A stretch of DNA of 64,000 nt, taken from positions 1 through 64,000 of the forward strand of contig JBLNCI010000009.1 in the NCBI GenBank assembly GCA_050260515.1, written 5' to 3'. Position numbers and translations under genes: made by a program. The notes under the pieces were generated by a model that had not been told where the DNA came from, ran no database searches, and was given only the letters and a program-made list of their open reading frames with translations. Shown piece after piece: positions 35,684 to 44,339 of this stretch (positions are counted from its first letter, which is position 1; every line of letters begins with the position of its first letter). Origin of the DNA: DATJIG01 sp050260515. GTDB taxonomy: Bacteria; Pseudomonadota; Alphaproteobacteria; SMXQ01.

Positions 35684-36411
35684 CCGCTCTCGCGATCGAT
35701 ATCCGAGGCAAGGCTTTCGGCGACCGGAGCGTGCTGCGCGACGTGGTCTTCGACGCCGCCGAGGGCGAGATCGTCGCGGTGATGGGCGCTTCGGGGTGCG
35801 GCAAGTCCACGCTGCTGTCCCTGATCGCCGGGATCGATCGCGCCTACGAGGGAACGATCGCGCGGCCGGTGGCGTCCGCCCTCGGGATCGTGTTCCAGGA
35901 ACCCCGACTGCTGCCGTGGCTGACCGCCCGCGCCAACGTCGAGCTGGTCGTGGAACGGCGACGCAACGCGCCCGCTCTCGCCATGCGCTGGCTGCGGCGC
36001 GTCGGGCTCGGAGACGCCGCGGATGTGCATCCGCGCACTTTGTCGCTCGGCATGGCGCGGCGCGTCGCAATGGCACGGGCGCTCGCTGTCGACCCCACGG
36101 TTCTGTTGCTGGACGAGCCGTTCTCCTCCCTCGACGAAGTGACGGCGGACCAACTGCGGGCGCTGCTGTTCGCAGAGGCTCGGGCACGGCGGATCACGAC
36201 GATTGTCGCGACACACGACATCCGCGACGTCGTCGCCATCGCCGACCGGCTGATCGCGCTGCAAGGGTCGCCGGCCACGGTCACGGCGAACGTGCCGATC
36301 ACCATGTCCGACGCCGCACGTCGCGACCGCGCTGCGCTGTCGCTGTGGACCGACCGGCTCCGCAGGCGACTGGCTCTCGCGCAACCGGCCGCGGCGCGAC
36401 GGGAGGCATGA
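35680..36411 (+). CDS. SsuB-like ABC transporter ATPase
   Basis: 243-residue nucleotide-binding subunit: Walker A GASGCGKST, Q-loop VFQEPRLLPW, signature LSLGMARRVAMARAL (LSLGM in place of LSGGQ), Walker B VLLLDEPFSSLD and the H-loop in VATHD. The degenerate signature is seen in some SsuB/TauB relatives. The stop directly abuts the next ATG, so it is coupled to the second ABC system. Confidence 0.88.
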   Translation: MTALAIDIRGKAFGDRSVLRDVVFDAAEGEIVAVMGASGCGKSTLLSLIAGIDRAYEGTIARPVASALGIVFQEPRLLPWLTARANVELVVERRRNAPALAMRWLRRVGLGDAADVHPRTLSLGMARRVAMARALAVDPTVLLLDEPFSSLDEVTADQLRALLFAEARARRITTIVATHDIRDVVAIADRLIALQGSPATVTANVPITMSDAARRDRAALSLWTDRLRRRLALAQPAAARREA

Positions 36412-37590
36412 ATGCGGGTCGTGCTCGCTGCCTGCGCCGGATTGCTGCTGAGCGTCGGTGCCTCGGCGCAGCCGCGCGAGGCGGTCGCGATCGGATTCGT
36501 CACGCAGCACCTCAAGGCGCCCGCGCCGCCGAGCCCGCTCGACCTCGTGCCGGAGGACGCTGGGCTGCAGGGCGCGCGGCTCGGGATCGCCGACAACTCG
36601 ACCACCGGCCGCTTCACCGGCCAGGAGTTCCGGCTCGAGGAGGCGGAGATCGAAGATCCGTCCGGTGCACGTGCTGCGGTGCAGAGCCTTGTCGGTCGCG
36701 GCGCGCGGCTGATTGTCGCGGACGTACCCGCGCCGGCGGTAGAGGCCTTGGCCAAGGCGGCGGAGGAAGCGGGCGCTGTCGTTCTCAACACTCGCGCGCC
36801 GGACGACGCGCTCCGCAACGAGGCGTGCCGGCGCTCGCTATTCCACGTCGTTCCAAGCCGGGCCATGGAAGCCGACGCTCTCGCCCAATACCTGATCACG
36901 ATGCGCTGGCCGCGTTGGCTGCTGGTCGTGGGCGGCGGTCCGGAAGACCGGCACTATGCCGACGCCGTGCGCGCCGCGGCGAAGCGCTTCGGCGGTAAAA
37001 TCGTCGCCGAGAAGACGTGGACCTTCGAGCCCGGCAATCCGCACGCAGACAGCGGGCACGTGACGCTCCAGACCGAGATTCCTTCTTTCACCCGCGCACC
37101 CAATCATGACGTCCTGATCGTCGCCGACGAGGGCAATGTGTTCGGCGAATACCTGCCCTACCGGACGGCCCTGCCACGGCCCGTCGCGGGCACCCAGGGT
37201 CTGATCGCGACCGCCTGGTCGCCTGCGTTCGAACAATGGGGCGCGACCCAGCTCCAGAGTCGCTTCGAGCGGCAGGCCAAGCGCCCCATGACGCTTCGCG
37301 ATTACACCGCCTGGCTCGCGGTGCGGGCGATCGGCGAGGCGGCGATCCGGACCCGCAGCGCCGATGTCCAGACGATCGCCGCGTACATGGAAAGCCCGAA
37401 GTTCGCGCTGGCGGGCTTCAAGGGACAGCCTCTGAGCTTCCGCCCGCGGGATCGTCAGTTGCGGCAGCCGGTGCTGGTCGCAGGACCACGCCTCGTGGTC
37501 TCGGTCTCGCCGCAGAGCGGGTTCCTTCACGAAGGCTCCCCGCTCGATTCGCTGGGGCCCGACCAAGGCGAATCCCGGTGCCGCTCATGA
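36412..37590 (+). CDS. PQQ-dehydrogenase-associated ABC substrate-binding protein (LutA-like)
   Basis: 392-residue periplasmic protein with a signal peptide (MRVVLAACAGLLLSVGASA) and a type I binding-protein fold (LGIADNSTTGRFTGQEF, FHVVPSRAMEADALAQYL). Proteins of this family sit beside PQQ alcohol dehydrogenases together with a YVTN beta-propeller, an ATPase and a permease, exactly the order seen here. From memory, the related lut genes of Methylorubrum and pedA1A2BC of Pseudomonas putida are linked to lanthanide uptake; the ligand here is inferred. It overlaps the propeller gene by 4 bp. Confidence 0.85.
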   Translation: MRVVLAACAGLLLSVGASAQPREAVAIGFVTQHLKAPAPPSPLDLVPEDAGLQGARLGIADNSTTGRFTGQEFRLEEAEIEDPSGARAAVQSLVGRGARLIVADVPAPAVEALAKAAEEAGAVVLNTRAPDDALRNEACRRSLFHVVPSRAMEADALAQYLITMRWPRWLLVVGGGPEDRHYADAVRAAAKRFGGKIVAEKTWTFEPGNPHADSGHVTLQTEIPSFTRAPNHDVLIVADEGNVFGEYLPYRTALPRPVAGTQGLIATAWSPAFEQWGATQLQSRFERQAKRPMTLRDYTAWLAVRAIGEAAIRTRSADVQTIAAYMESPKFALAGFKGQPLSFRPRDRQLRQPVLVAGPRLVVSVSPQSGFLHEGSPLDSLGPDQGESRCRS

Positions 37591-38546
37591 TCCGTGTCGC
37601 ACTCGCGGTGATCGGGATCCTGGTCGCCGCCACCGCCGAGGCCGACACGATCTTCGTCTCGAACGAGACCGACAACACGGTCACCGTCATCGACGCCGGG
37701 ACACTGGCGGTGATCGATACCGTCGCGGTCGGCCGCCGTCCGCGCGGCATCGAGGCGAGCCCGGATGGCGCCCGTGTCTACGTGGCGCTGGGCGACGACG
37801 ACCGCATCGCGGTGATCGACACGAAGACCCGCAAGGTCGTCGAGAGGCTGAAGTCCGGCGACGACCCCGAGCGATTCGTCGTCTCGCCCGACGGCAGGAC
37901 CCTTTATGTCGCCAACGAGAACGACAACGTGATGTCGATCCTCGATCTCGCGTCGCGCAAGGTGGTCGCCGAGGTGCCGGTGGGTGTCGAGCCCGAAGGC
38001 ATGGCGGTGTCTCCGGACGGCGGCATGGTGGTGTGCACGTCCGAAACCACCAGCATGGCTCATTTCATCGACGTGAAGGCGCGGGAGCTGATCGACAACG
38101 TGCTGATCGACACCCGGCCCCGCGCGGCACTCTTCGAGCCGGACGGCAAGCGCGTGTGGCTCACCTCGGAGCTGCGCGGGACCGCGACGGTGCTCGACAC
38201 CGCGACCCGTGAGGAGCTCGGTCAGGTCGAGTTCGCGATCCCCGGCGTGCCGCAGGAGCTGGTGCAGGCGGTCGGGCTGACCATGACTCGCGACGGCAAG
38301 AGGCTCTTCGTCGCGCTCGGGCCTTCGGCGCGGGTCGCCGAGGTGGATCCGGCGACGCTCAAGCCGGTGCGCTACCACCTCGTGGGCCAGCGGGTGTGGA
38401 ACGTGGCGCTGTCGCCGGACGAATCGCGCCTCTACACCGCGAACGGCACCACGGACGACGTCTCGGTGATCGACCTCAAGAGCAACCGGGTCGTGAAATC
38501 GTTCGGCGTCGGCCGCGGCCCATGGGGACTGGCGGTGGTGCCGTGA
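37587..38546 (+). CDS. YVTN-family beta-propeller protein, PQQ-pathway associated (LutD-like)
   Basis: 319 residues: signal peptide (MIRVALAVIGILVAATAEA), then about seven propeller blades of about 40 residues, each with a DG/SPDG turn (IEASPDGARVYVA, VVSPDGRTLYVAN, AVSPDGGMVVC, ALSPDESRLYTAN). Such proteins are typical partners of the PQQ-linked ABC system. Likely periplasmic, perhaps binding metal or ligand for the transporter. 4-bp overlaps on both sides. Confidence 0.88.
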   Translation: MIRVALAVIGILVAATAEADTIFVSNETDNTVTVIDAGTLAVIDTVAVGRRPRGIEASPDGARVYVALGDDDRIAVIDTKTRKVVERLKSGDDPERFVVSPDGRTLYVANENDNVMSILDLASRKVVAEVPVGVEPEGMAVSPDGGMVVCTSETTSMAHFIDVKARELIDNVLIDTRPRAALFEPDGKRVWLTSELRGTATVLDTATREELGQVEFAIPGVPQELVQAVGLTMTRDGKRLFVALGPSARVAEVDPATLKPVRYHLVGQRVWNVALSPDESRLYTANGTTDDVSVIDLKSNRVVKSFGVGRGPWGLAVVP

Positions 38547-39265
38547 ACGCGCTCGCCTTCGAGTCGGTCAGCCACACCTACGGTGCCCGCCGCGCGCTCG
38601 ACCGCGTCTCGTTCAGCGTCGCGCCTGGCGAGTTCGCGGTGCTGCTGGGCCTCAACGGCGCCGGAAAGACAACGCTGTTCGCGCTCGCATCAGGCCTCCT
38701 GCCGCTGCAGACGGGACGCGTGTCGGTGGCCGGGCATCCGTTGCCGCGCCGCCGCGGCGCGGCGCTGGCGCACGCGGGGTTCGTCTTCCAGCAGTCCGCG
38801 CTCGATCTCGACCTGACGGTCGCCGAGACGCTGCGCTACCACGCCGCGCTCCACGGTCAGTCGCGCGCCGAGGCGCGCCGGCGCATCGCCGCCGAGCTCG
38901 ACCGCTTCGGGCTGGCCGATCGCGCGCGCGATCCCGTCCGCACGCTGTCCGGCGGTCAGCGGCGCCGGGTCGAGATCGCCCGGGCGCTTCTCCATGGCCC
39001 GCAGGTGCTGTTGCTGGACGAGCCGACCGTCGGTCTCGACGTGCCGAGCCGCAAGGCGATTCTCGATCGCTGTCACGCCCTCTGCCGCGAGCGGGGGGCG
39101 GCGGTGCTGTGGGCGACGCACCTTCTCGACGAAGTGACGGGTGACGACCGCGTCGTCGTGCTTCATGCCGGGCGTGTCATCGCCGACGGGCGGGCCGACG
39201 CGCTGGCGGGCGCAGAGCCGTTTCCGCGACGGTTCTCGGCGATGATCGGCGTGGAGGCGGCGTGA
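38543..39265 (+). CDS. ABC transporter ATPase, PQQ-pathway associated (LutE-like)
   Basis: 240-residue ATPase: Walker A GLNGAGKTT, Q-loop VFQQSALDLDLTV, signature TLSGGQRRRVEIARAL, Walker B VLLLDEPTVGLD, H-loop WATH. The subclass resembles DrrA/CcmA-type exporters or the ABC-2 group, matching the ABC-2 permease that follows. GTG start overlaps the propeller stop. Confidence 0.9.
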   Translation: MNALAFESVSHTYGARRALDRVSFSVAPGEFAVLLGLNGAGKTTLFALASGLLPLQTGRVSVAGHPLPRRRGAALAHAGFVFQQSALDLDLTVAETLRYHAALHGQSRAEARRRIAAELDRFGLADRARDPVRTLSGGQRRRVEIARALLHGPQVLLLDEPTVGLDVPSRKAILDRCHALCRERGAAVLWATHLLDEVTGDDRVVVLHAGRVIADGRADALAGAEPFPRRFSAMIGVEAA

Positions 39266-40062
39266 TGCTGTGGCTGCGCGCCTTCGTCGGAATCGTCGAG
39301 CGCGACTTCCTCCGCTTCCTGCGCCAGCGCAGCCGCTTCTTCGCCTCGCTGGTGCGGCCGCTGGTGTGGCTCGTGGTGTTCGCGGCCGGCTTCCGCACCG
39401 TGCTCGGGCTGTCGCGGATTCCGCCGTACGACACCTACGTCCTGTACGAGGAGTACGTGACGCCCGGGCTGGTCGGACTGATCCTGCTATTCAACGGCAT
39501 GCTCGTCGCGCTTGCGATGGTGTTCGACCGCGAGATGGGCAGCATGAAGGTCCTGCTGGTGAGCCCTCTGCCGCGCTGGTACCTGCTGACCTGTCGACTC
39601 CTCGCCGGTGTCATTGTTGCGTTTCCGCAGGTGTACGCGTTCCTCGCCGTGGCATGGTTGTGGGGAATTGCGCCGCCCCCGGCAGGGTACTTCTACGCGA
39701 TTCCCGCCGTCGCGCTCGCCGGCCTGATGCTCGGCGCAATCGGCCTCCTCGTCTCGTCGCTCGTCGAGCAGCTTGAGAACTTCGCCGGGGTGATGAACTT
39801 CGTCATCTTCCCGATGTTCTTCGCCTCGACCGCCCTTTACCCGCTGTGGCGGCTCAATGACGCCAATCCGGTTCTGGCCACCATCGCCCGGCTGAATCCC
39901 TTCAGCCACGCGGTCGAGCTGATCCGGTTCGCGCTGTACGGAAGGTTCGAGCCGGTGGCGCTCGCCGTCGTCGCCGGGACGACGCTGGTGGCGATGGCGC
40001 TCGCGGTGTGGCGGTATGACACCGGCCGGATCCTCCGGGGCCGCGTCGCCGCAACCGACTGA
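39262..40062 (+). CDS. ABC-2 type permease, PQQ-pathway associated (PedC/LutF-like)
   Basis: 266 residues with six membrane helices and the ABC-2 signature region (FNGMLVALAMVFDREMGSMKVLLVSPLPRWYLL). Related to the alcohol ABC permease PedC family found in PQQ-alcohol operons. Start GTG at 39262 (ATG one codon later). A 76-bp gap, the largest inside the long run, follows before the dehydrogenase gene and may hold a promoter. Confidence 0.88.
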   Translation: MMLWLRAFVGIVERDFLRFLRQRSRFFASLVRPLVWLVVFAAGFRTVLGLSRIPPYDTYVLYEEYVTPGLVGLILLFNGMLVALAMVFDREMGSMKVLLVSPLPRWYLLTCRLLAGVIVAFPQVYAFLAVAWLWGIAPPPAGYFYAIPAVALAGLMLGAIGLLVSSLVEQLENFAGVMNFVIFPMFFASTALYPLWRLNDANPVLATIARLNPFSHAVELIRFALYGRFEPVALAVVAGTTLVAMALAVWRYDTGRILRGRVAATD

Positions 40063-40138
40063 GCCGAGCGAAGCTGGAACGAAATGATCGAGCGCACGTT
40101 TTTCAGGCAGTCGCCGAGGCTGCCCGAGGACACGTCGC

Positions 40139-41944
40139 GTGAGAACCGCCGTCCGGACCGCACTGCTCGCCGCGGCGAGCTTGGCCGCATCGCTGACGTG
40201 GACCGCGGCGATCGCCGAGCCGCCGCAGCCGCCGTCTTCGGCGGCGCCGGCCGATGACGGCAACTGGCGCATCCCGGGCAAGAACTACGCGGCGACGCGG
40301 TTCAGCGAGCTCGACGAGATCACGCCGGACAATGTGAAGCAACTGCAGGTCGCGTTCACGTTTTCGATGGGCGTGCTGCGCGGCCAGGAATCGGCGCCGC
40401 TCGTGGTCGACGGCACTATGTACGTCGTCACGCCGTACCCCAACATCCTCTACGCGCTCGATCTCACCCAGCCCGGCGCACCAGTGAAGTGGAAGTACGA
40501 GCCGAAGCCGAGTGCCTCGGCCCAGGGCGTGGCGTGCTGCGACTTCGTCAATCGCGGCCCGACGTTCGACAACGGCAAGCTGTTCATCACCACGCTCGAC
40601 AACCAGACCGCGGCGGTCGACGCCGCGACCGGTAAGGAGCTGTGGAAGACGAAGCTCGGCGACATCAACAAGGGCGAGACGATGACGATGGCGCCGCTCG
40701 TCGTCCGCGGAAAGGTTCTGGTCGGCAACAGCGGCGGCGAGATGGGCGTGCGTGGCTGGCTCACCGCGCTCGACGAGAACACCGGCAAGATCGCCTGGCG
40801 TGCGTACTCGACCGGCCCCGACAAGGACGTGCTGATCGGCGCGGACTTCAAGCCGTTCTACGACATGGACAAGGGCACCGATCTCGGCGTGTCGTCATGG
40901 CCGCCCGATGCCTGGCAGACCGGCGGCGGGACGGTGTGGGGCTGGATCGCCTACGACCCCGACCTCAACCTGATCTACTACGGCACCGGCAACCCCGGTC
41001 CGTGGAACGCCGACCAGCGTCCCGGCGACAACAAGTGGACCGCCGGCATCTTCGCGCGCAACCCCGATACCGGGCAGGCGCGCTGGTACTACCAGCTCAG
41101 CCCCCACGACCTCGCCGACTACGACGGCATCAACGAGATCATTCTGCTCGACGCCACCATCGAAGGGCAGCAGCGGAAGGTGCTGATCCGCCCCGAGCGT
41201 AACGGCTATCTCTACGTCCTCGACCGCACCACCGGCGAGGTGCTGTCGGCCGATCCCTACGTCCACATCAACTCGACGAAGGGCGTCGATCTCGCGACCG
41301 GCCGGCTCCAGGAGAACGAGGCCAAGCATTCGCAACTCGGCAAGGTGGTGCGGGACGTCTGCCCGGCGGCGCCGGGTGCGAAGGACTGGAACCCGTCGGC
41401 GTACTCCCACAAGACCGGGCTCCTCTACATCCCGCATCTCAATCTGTGCATGGACTGGGAGAGCGTCGAGGTCAGCTACATCGCCGGCACTCCCTACGTC
41501 GGCGCCAACGTGCGGATGTACGGCGGGCCGGGCGGCTACCGCGGCGAGCTCACCGCCTGGGACCCCGTCGCACGCAAGCGCGTCTGGAGCGTGAAGGAGA
41601 ACTTCCCGCTGTGGAGCGGCGTCGCCGCGACCGCCGGCAATCTCGTCTTCTACGGAACCCTCGACGGCTGGTTCAAGGCGGTGAACGCCGAGAGCGGCGA
41701 AATCATCTGGCAGTTCAAGGTCGGTTCCGGGATCGTCGGCCAGCCGACGGTCTACCGCGGGCCCGACGGCCACGAGTACGTCGCGATCCTGTCCGGCGTC
41801 GGCGGCTGGGTCGGAGCGGTGGTCGCGGGCGACCTCGACCCCCGCGACCAGACCGCGGCGGGTGGCATCGCCAACGCCGTCACCGATCTGTCCAAAGCCA
41901 CGACGAAGGGAGGGACGCTCTATGTCTTCTCTCTTCCGCGCTAG
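40139..41944 (+). CDS. xoxF: PQQ-dependent alcohol/methanol dehydrogenase, lanthanide type (XoxF-like)
   Basis: 601-residue periplasmic quinoprotein with a signal peptide (ends near AIA-EPPQ). Eight-bladed propeller with repeated GxxW-type tryptophan motifs; the vicinal disulphide Cys133-Cys134 in GVACCDFVNRG; and YGTGNPGPWNADQRPGDNKW, typical of methanol-dehydrogenase-like enzymes. The catalytic Asp327 is followed two residues later by Asp329 (ADYDGINE); this extra Asp marks lanthanide-dependent XoxF and PedH types, while Ca enzymes have Ala or Ser. It oxidises a primary alcohol and passes electrons to cytochrome c. The actual alcohol is not known from sequence. GTG start; its 3' end overlaps xoxJ by 23 bp. 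Confidence 0.9.
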   Translation: MRTAVRTALLAAASLAASLTWTAAIAEPPQPPSSAAPADDGNWRIPGKNYAATRFSELDEITPDNVKQLQVAFTFSMGVLRGQESAPLVVDGTMYVVTPYPNILYALDLTQPGAPVKWKYEPKPSASAQGVACCDFVNRGPTFDNGKLFITTLDNQTAAVDAATGKELWKTKLGDINKGETMTMAPLVVRGKVLVGNSGGEMGVRGWLTALDENTGKIAWRAYSTGPDKDVLIGADFKPFYDMDKGTDLGVSSWPPDAWQTGGGTVWGWIAYDPDLNLIYYGTGNPGPWNADQRPGDNKWTAGIFARNPDTGQARWYYQLSPHDLADYDGINEIILLDATIEGQQRKVLIRPERNGYLYVLDRTTGEVLSADPYVHINSTKGVDLATGRLQENEAKHSQLGKVVRDVCPAAPGAKDWNPSAYSHKTGLLYIPHLNLCMDWESVEVSYIAGTPYVGANVRMYGGPGGYRGELTAWDPVARKRVWSVKENFPLWSGVAATAGNLVFYGTLDGWFKAVNAESGEIIWQFKVGSGIVGQPTVYRGPDGHEYVAILSGVGGWVGAVVAGDLDPRDQTAAGGIANAVTDLSKATTKGGTLYVFSLPR

Positions 41945-42749
41945 TGCTCTTGCTGTCCTCGCCGCTCTGATCGCGTCAGGCGCGGACGCCCGCACGCTCC
42001 GTGTCTGCGCCGATCCCAACAACCTGCCGTACTCGAACGAGCGCGGCGAAGGCTTCGAGAACCGGATCGCCGACGTGCTGGCACGCGATCTCGGCGCCGA
42101 CGTCGAGTACACCTGGTGGGCGCAGCGGCGCGGCTTCGTGCGCAATACGATCAAGGCGGGCCTCTGCGACGTCGTGATCGGCGTGCCGGCCAACTTCGAG
42201 ATGCTGCGCACCACCCGGCCGTATTACCGCTCGGGCTACGTATTCGTGACGGCCCACGACAGCGATCTCGACATCGCGTCGTTCGACGACCCGCGCCTCA
42301 GGACGTTGCGGGTGGGCGTGCAGATGATCGGCAACGACGCCTCGAACACGCCGCCCGCCCACGCGCTCGCCAGGCGCGGCATCATCGACAACGTGCGTGG
42401 CTACATGATCTATGGCGACTACGCCGACGACGCCCCGACCGCGCGCGTGGTCGATGCCGTCGCCAAGCGCGAGGTCGACGTCGCGATCGTGTGGGGGCCG
42501 CAGGCGGGATACTTCGCTCGCCGCGAGCCGCTCGCGCTGTCGTTGACGCCGGTCAGCCCGCGCATCGACGGGCCGACGCTCCCGATGGTGTTCGACATCG
42601 CGATCGGCGTGCGCCGCGAGGACAATGCGCTGCGCCAGGAGCTCGATCGCGCGCTCGGCCGCCACCGCACGGAGATCGCGGCGATTCTCGACGACTACGG
42701 CGTGCCGCGGCTCGACGCGCCCCGGCCGGTCGCGGGAGGCGCGCAATGA
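41922..42749 (+). CDS. xoxJ: XoxJ/MoxJ-like periplasmic binding protein
   Basis: 275 residues with a signal peptide (SALAVLAALIASGADA) and a solute-binding fold starting TLRVCADPNNLPYSNERGEGFENRIAD, the hallmark of quinoprotein-dehydrogenase-associated MoxJ-type proteins. These are thought to help mature or activate the dehydrogenase rather than import a solute. The start overlaps the end of the dehydrogenase gene by 23 bp and the stop overlaps the cytochrome gene by 4 bp. Confidence 0.87.
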   Translation: MSSLFRASALAVLAALIASGADARTLRVCADPNNLPYSNERGEGFENRIADVLARDLGADVEYTWWAQRRGFVRNTIKAGLCDVVIGVPANFEMLRTTRPYYRSGYVFVTAHDSDLDIASFDDPRLRTLRVGVQMIGNDASNTPPAHALARRGIIDNVRGYMIYGDYADDAPTARVVDAVAKREVDVAIVWGPQAGYFARREPLALSLTPVSPRIDGPTLPMVFDIAIGVRREDNALRQELDRALGRHRTEIAAILDDYGVPRLDAPRPVAGGAQ

Positions 42750-43288
42750 GAGTTCTGGCCGCTGTCCTGATGCTGGTCCTCACCGTGGCCGCGTGCGAGC
42801 GCGAGGAGCGCGACAGCCGCGAGCAGCAGGCGCCCGCGTCCTCGACCCGCACGCTGTCCCAGAGCGACATCTATCCGGGCGCCTCGAGCACGCCACCGCC
42901 GTCGTCGAGCCGCTACGACGATCGCGCCTTCGACGTGTCGGAGGGGCAGCGTCTGTTCTCGTCGTTCAACTGCGTCGGCTGCCACGCCCATGGCGGCGGC
43001 GGCATGGGGCCGCCGTTGATGGACGAGCACTGGATCTACGGCAGCGAGCCCAACAACATTTTCGCGACGATCGTCGAAGGGCGGCCGAACGGCATGCCGT
43101 CGTTCGGCGGCCTCATCCCCGATCAGCAGGTGTGGCAGCTCGTCGCCTACGTGCGGTCGCTCAGCGGCCTGGTGCCGAAGACGTCGTCCTCGACCCGCAC
43201 CGACCACATGAGCGAGAAAGTCCCCCAGCAGCCTCAGGACTTTCAGCAGCCCGACAGCTCGGTGACTCCGCCGAGCGCGACAAAATGA
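42746..43288 (+). CDS. Lipoprotein cytochrome c
   Basis: 180 residues. Lipoprotein-type signal (LMLVLTVAAC), a Ser/Pro-rich linker, and a single class I heme site C76-VG-C79-H80 with a distal Met in NGMPSFGG; the C-terminal 40 residues are polar and Gln/Pro-rich. Located between the dehydrogenase set and the oxidase set, it is a natural electron carrier from XoxF to CoxM, anchored in the membrane. It is not an obvious XoxG by sequence, so the direct partner role is inferred. Confidence 0.87.
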   Translation: MRVLAAVLMLVLTVAACEREERDSREQQAPASSTRTLSQSDIYPGASSTPPPSSSRYDDRAFDVSEGQRLFSSFNCVGCHAHGGGGMGPPLMDEHWIYGSEPNNIFATIVEGRPNGMPSFGGLIPDQQVWQLVAYVRSLSGLVPKTSSSTRTDHMSEKVPQQPQDFQQPDSSVTPPSATK

Positions 43289-44322
43289 TGGTGGCCGCGC
43301 CGGCGGGCCGCGCGCTGCTGGCGGCGGGAGTCCTCGCTGTGGCGGGGTGCGCCGGCAACGGCAGTCAATCGGCGCTCGACACCGCCGGCAGCCACGCCGA
43401 CCGCATCGCATCGCTGTGGTGGGTGTTCCTGTGGGTGTGTGCGGCCGTCTACGTCGTCGTCATCGCCGCGCTGCTCTACGGCGTGTGGCGGCGGTCCGGC
43501 CGAGGTGAGGCCGTCGTCGTCGACCCCGATCCCGCATCGGAGGCGACCCGCCGGACCGTCGTCTCGACGGCGGTCGGTCTCACGATCGTCGTCGTCGTCG
43601 CGCTGACCGCCGCCAGCTACCTGACCGATCGCGCGCTCGCGACCGACGGCGCCGACGACCCCTCGGCGGTGCGCATCAAGCTCACCGGCCATCAGTGGTG
43701 GTGGCAGGTGGTGTACGACGACCCGGTGGCGGCGAGGCAGGTGACGACCGCGAACGAGATCCACATTCCGGTCGGGCGCGCCGCCATCATCCAGCTCCAG
43801 TCATCCGACGTCATCCACAGCTTCTGGGTGCCGAACCTCAACGGCAAGCAGGACCTGATCCCCGGACGCAACACCAACACGATCCGCGTCCGCCCCGAAC
43901 GGATCGGCACGTTCCGCGGCCAGTGCGCCGAGTTCTGCGGCGCCCAGCATGCGAACATGGCGATGCTGGTGCACGTCGATTCCGCGGACGACTTCGACAA
44001 GTGGCGCGACGGCCAGCTCGCGTCGGCGGCCGAGCCCGCCGACGACGAATCGCGGCGCGGCCGCGACGTGTTCCTGTCGTCCTCGTGCGTGCTCTGTCAC
44101 ACGGTGCGGGGCATCGGCGCGGGCGGCCGCGCCGGCCCCGACCTCACCCATGTCGCGAGCCGCGAGACGCTCGCCGCGGCGACGATCCCCAACACCACTG
44201 GACACCTGGCCGCGTGGATCGCCGATCCGCAGCGGATCAAGGAAGGCGTTCACATGCCGAGCAACGGGCTTGATCCCGAGGATCTCCAGGCATTGCTCGC
44301 GTACCTCCGGACCCTCGAATAG
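43285..44322 (+). CDS. coxM: Cytochrome c oxidase subunit II fused to cytochrome c (CoxM-type)
   Basis: 345 residues: lipoprotein-like leader (AVAGCAG), two membrane helices, a CuA cupredoxin domain (Cys214 and Cys218 in GQCAEFCGAQHANM, plus HSFWVP), and a C-terminal heme-binding domain with C268-VL-C271-H272 and distal Met in HMPSNG. This caa3-like fusion carries its own cytochrome c, as CoxM of Bradyrhizobium does. Start overlaps the previous stop (ATGA). Takes electrons from the cytochrome and passes them to CoxN. Confidence 0.93.
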   Translation: MMVAAPAGRALLAAGVLAVAGCAGNGSQSALDTAGSHADRIASLWWVFLWVCAAVYVVVIAALLYGVWRRSGRGEAVVVDPDPASEATRRTVVSTAVGLTIVVVVALTAASYLTDRALATDGADDPSAVRIKLTGHQWWWQVVYDDPVAARQVTTANEIHIPVGRAAIIQLQSSDVIHSFWVPNLNGKQDLIPGRNTNTIRVRPERIGTFRGQCAEFCGAQHANMAMLVHVDSADDFDKWRDGQLASAAEPADDESRRGRDVFLSSSCVLCHTVRGIGAGGRAGPDLTHVASRETLAAATIPNTTGHLAAWIADPQRIKEGVHMPSNGLDPEDLQALLAYLRTLE

Positions 44323-44339
44323 CAAGTACACGGGACACC

